Assembly: GCA_951799405.1 (NCBI GenBank)
Contig: OX637353.1
Location: 13,888,001-13,952,000 of the forward strand
DNA: 64,000 nucleotides
Source of the DNA: Agapetus fuscipes
Lineage: Eukaryota; Arthropoda; Insecta; Trichoptera; Glossosomatidae
Direction of reading: 5' to 3'
Positions 61,678-64,000 of the stretch are shown here, piece after piece. Position 1 is the first letter of the stretch, and every line of letters begins with the position of its first letter. A program made the translations under genes and the position numbers. The notes below the pieces were generated by a model. It was not told where the DNA came from. It worked only from the letters and a program-made list of their open reading frames with translations, and did no database searches.

Positions 61678-61965
61678 CTTCTTCTTAATCTTGTTCCTCA
61701 TTGCTGAGCGCTGTGATCCGTGTGGAAGCAACCATTCTTCTACAGTTCTCTCTTGACTGGACTACCCCCATCACTCTAACCACCGAGGTGCCTGCTGCTC
61801 TCTTTACTTGATCAGTCTATCGCATGGAAATCTTTCTCTACCTCTCTTCCCTACAAGCCATTGATCACAACCAATTGTTCCAGGCTATCCTCATTGCCAC
61901 GGACAACGTGTCCGAAGAACTGAAGAATACGGCGTATATGTTGGCCAGAGTCAAGCCATCCAAAT
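61678..61965 (-). pseudogene. LINE-F C-terminal fragment
   Basis: Minus strand: YAVFFSSSDTLSVAMR-like frames; the best reading is ILQFFGHVVRGNEDSLEQLV, VING, then with frameshifts GREVEKDFHAID (GRRGRGRSPMRW in family members) and a GAAGAAGGTAT end at 61678. This resembles the FGHVVR...LE.LVV end of RTE-like LINEs. Several stops. Confidence 0.65.
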
Positions 61966-61969
61966 TTCC

Positions 61970-62435
61970 TAATCTAATCTAAGTTGCAAAGATGCGTATG
62001 AGGATTCACATTACATTCATTATCACAAGCAGTCACGTACAAGTTCGCGCTTGAGCATGCCGCATGTGAACCTACAACATAAAAACTAAATCTCAAATGG
62101 AGGGGTGACATTGGCAAAGTGAATCATTTTCTACAGCATTGGTGGTCAGCCGCATACCAACTTATTAGTCAAGGAATATACACAACAAATAAAATTTTAG
62201 ACATAAACAAATGGATAAACATTAAAATAAAATACAATATTACAATTAAAATTTGGAAAAGTTGAGAAACCCTAGCCCTAGTCGCCAGCATTACAGATTA
62301 ACCGCCATTTTTTTCTGTCCTTACATCCTTCTTTCATTTCATCCAGAGTCATAACCTTCTTAATACAAGCTCTCCTTTTATTATGACTCTGGATATTCCA
62401 TTCATTCACAATTTCAGAAATTTGGTCCAGCATAT
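61970..62435 (-). pseudogene. LINE-A 3' end
   Basis: CTAATCTAAGTTGCAAAG tail, Tail-A with a ~50-bp internal deletion, UTR spacer, reversed ORF end through EWNIQSHNKRRACIKKVMTL-type codons (CCATTCATTCACAATTTC near 62400). Confidence 0.88.
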
Positions 62436-62451
62436 TTAAAAAAAAAAAATG

Positions 62452-62537
62452 ATTTTTTTTTGTGCTCTACCGGGATTTGAACCCATGAATTTTCATCTAC
62501 AAGTGCAAAGAGTTACCACTAGACTACGGACCGATAT
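62452..62537 (-). repeat. SINE-5S tRNA-head fragment
   Basis: ACCGGGATTTGAACCC (box B), CCACTAGACTACGGACCG (box A). Confidence 0.7.
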
Positions 62538-63014
62538 TTTATTAACATTAAACTTTAACATAGTAAACAAGACAGCGTACATTTTTACTACGTCTCTCAT
62601 TTACGAGGGCAGAGTAAGCGCTCGGGCATTAAAAATATCGTCGTAAATTCCTCGACCTCCTGTGCTATACAGTCCTAGTCCTCTTTTTGATTCCGGACAC
62701 GCCTCGCAGGGGTGCTTAGGGCTCGTTAGGCGGCATTGTCACAGGTAGAGCCTCCTCTGTCCCCTCTCCACACACACACTCGACTTTCAGGAGCTCCCAA
62801 AGGGGATTAGCCTGCGACTGAAAGTGGGAAATGGCATAGCCGCCTATGCTATAAAAGCCATGGAAATGAAAAAAAAATCAGATTACCCGACTTCAACAAT
62901 TTAAAAGATCTCTAGGAAAGTTATGTTATTTGGCTCAATGAGTTCCACATCTTACTGGTGCTGGTCTATAATACATTTAGTTTGAATCTGGCATTTCTTT
63001 CGTAGGTTAGAAAT
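62538..63014. other. unassigned; GC-richer block 62640-62870
   Basis: 62640-62870 is GC-rich and ends CTATAAAAGCCATGGAAATG plus A-run, so it may be a LINE or SINE 3' end. TTGAATCTGGCATTTCTTTC at 62981 recurs at 63386, suggesting an old duplication on both sides of the MITE. Confidence 0.35.
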
Positions 63015-63291
63015 GAGTCGTATAAATGCAAACGCCGTCAACTCCTTACGCGATGATTTTGAGAAAAATAAACTTGTGTTTTGAACGCAATTTGGAACCA
63101 GTTGGAGATGACGGCGTTTGCACGAAATCATACTTTTTCAATTAAAATTACGAAGGATTAAGTTAGGTTTTCATCACATTGCACACAGCAAATGATTTGT
63201 TACACTACGCAGAATCAAATTCAATAATTATCTCAAAAATCATAAAATTTGGAGATGACGGCGTTTGCAGTTATACGACTCAAACATACAT
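63015..63291. mobile_element. 277-bp MITE with 31-bp TIRs
   Basis: Ends GAGTCGTATAAATGCAAACG and (minus) GAGTCGTATAACTGCAAACG, each continuing CCGTCA.CTCC. A third copy of the inner word GGAGATGACGGCGTTTGC lies at 63101-63120. TSD unclear. Confidence 0.8.
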
Positions 63292-63589
63292 TCGGGTTAT
63301 TAAGATTGTTGCGAATATTCAGGATATTGTGTTAGTGTAATAATAAGTTATAGAAGTCTCTAAAAGTTAGTAAATTTGTGATTTGAATCTGGCATTCCTT
63401 TTGTAGGTTAAAAATATGGGTTTGAGTCATTAATATGCCAAAAATTCAGCTTCAAGAGTGACTTGGAACACTTAAAAGATCTGTGGAAAAAATAACGTCA
63501 TTTCGCTGAAAAACTCCAAATCTGACTACCAGAGTCAATGGTATGGTATAGGTTATTTACAGAAAAAATCTAGAAGAAAAAGTTATGGC
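63292..63589. other. unassigned
   Basis: Partly a diverged repeat of 62870-63010. Confidence 0.3.
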
Positions 63590-63752
63590 TTGATCCGATT
63601 GGAAAAAAATGTGAAATAATTGGATACACAAAATGAATGAATACATGAAAAAGGGGATAGAAATGAGTGAATTGAAAGAACAAGGATAGAAAACAATAGA
63701 AGCAACTCTGCAGAGGATTTGGCTCCCTTAAACAGAATAATGACAGAGATTT
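63590..63752 (+). pseudogene. LINE-B 3' end, decayed
   Basis: GATACACAAAATGAATGAAT, MKKGIEMSELKEQ-like codons, CTCTGCAGAGGATTTGGC and AATGACAGAG; deletions and frameshifts. Confidence 0.72.
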
Positions 63753-64000
63753 ATGGGTCATAGGATCCTGAATTTAGCACTACTTTGTCGTTTTAAGTCC
63801 ATTTTTTTTCAGGAAATTGGCCTGAAAACTGAATAATGCTCAGACAATGCCTGAAGGGAGGGAGCCCCTTACAGAAGCAATGTCAGGCAAACCGCATTTA
63901 TTTTAAACATTCCCTTAGTAATGAATATAAACTGGGTCCCTGCTGATATTGTAAAATGTTTGCGCTTTAATGAGGTCGGTCATTACGTACCCAAGGGTCG
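63753..64000. other. unassigned
   Basis: No gene or repeat recognised before the window ends. Confidence 0.3.

Noticed and set aside
1..64000. CRISPR arrays, operons, prokaryotic genes
   Set aside because: Tandem arrays here have no spacers; element types and poly-A/TATA signals are eukaryotic.

Overview
The window looks like AT-rich intergenic or intronic DNA from an animal, most likely an insect or other arthropod. It is almost entirely transposable elements, many nested in each other. I found no convincing host protein gene, intact tRNA, rRNA gene or CRISPR. The organism call is an inference from element types (DD41D mariner, piggyBac, RTE-like LINEs with microsatellite tails, tRNA- and 5S-derived SINEs); I cannot name a species. 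The one candidate host exon (35720-35858) is weak.

Names used in the entries. LINE-A: RTE-like retrotransposon with a roughly 400-bp 3' UTR ending in (AGATTA)-type repeats. Tail-A: the last ~256 bp of that UTR, which also occurs alone in about 40 copies. LINE-B: relative of LINE-A with an (ACAGTT)n tail. LINE-C: RT-containing element with a GAA tail. LINE-D, E, F and G: other LINE 3' ends. SINE-Ala, SINE-Ser and SINE-5S: Pol III-type SINEs with an Ala/Gly-like tRNA head, a Ser/Leu-like tRNA head, and a 5S rRNA plus Thr-like tRNA head. U1: unclassified retroelement. PL1 to PL3: small elements with a hammerhead-like core. FB-I and FB-II: foldback-type elements whose arms are arrays of short repeats. 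LTR-A to LTR-F: LTR-like units.

Layout. 0.3-10 kb: LTR-like units, one split by a 1.6-kb PIF/Harbinger-like element and one by a 453-bp hAT-type MITE, then LINE-D, Tail-A and PL1. 10-20 kb: SINE-5S, LINE-B, a solo LTR, and FB-I (13.99-16.13 kb) holding PL1, an LTR and a DD41D mariner. 20.7-24.6 kb: FB-II holding a MITE that holds a decayed piggyBac, then an LTR, Tail-A and LINE-E. 25-37 kb: SINEs, LINE-B, PL2, a second FB-II and further LTRs. 37-42 kb: FB-I with a 15-bp-unit array, and the best ORF of the window, a 398-aa LINE-C reverse transcriptase. 42-50 kb: LINE ends, SINEs and a 1.9-kb TIR element. 50-58 kb: a decayed ~155-bp satellite, a third FB-I and LTRs. 58-64 kb: a 28-bp minisatellite split by LINE-A, more LINE ends and a MITE.

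The genes do not form a pathway. What links them is replication: autonomous LINEs probably supply reverse transcriptase to Tail-A, the SINEs and U1, and several 3' tails are shared or exchanged among these families. All family assignments are by eye; copy borders are usually good to about 5-20 bases unless a target site duplication (TSD) is given.
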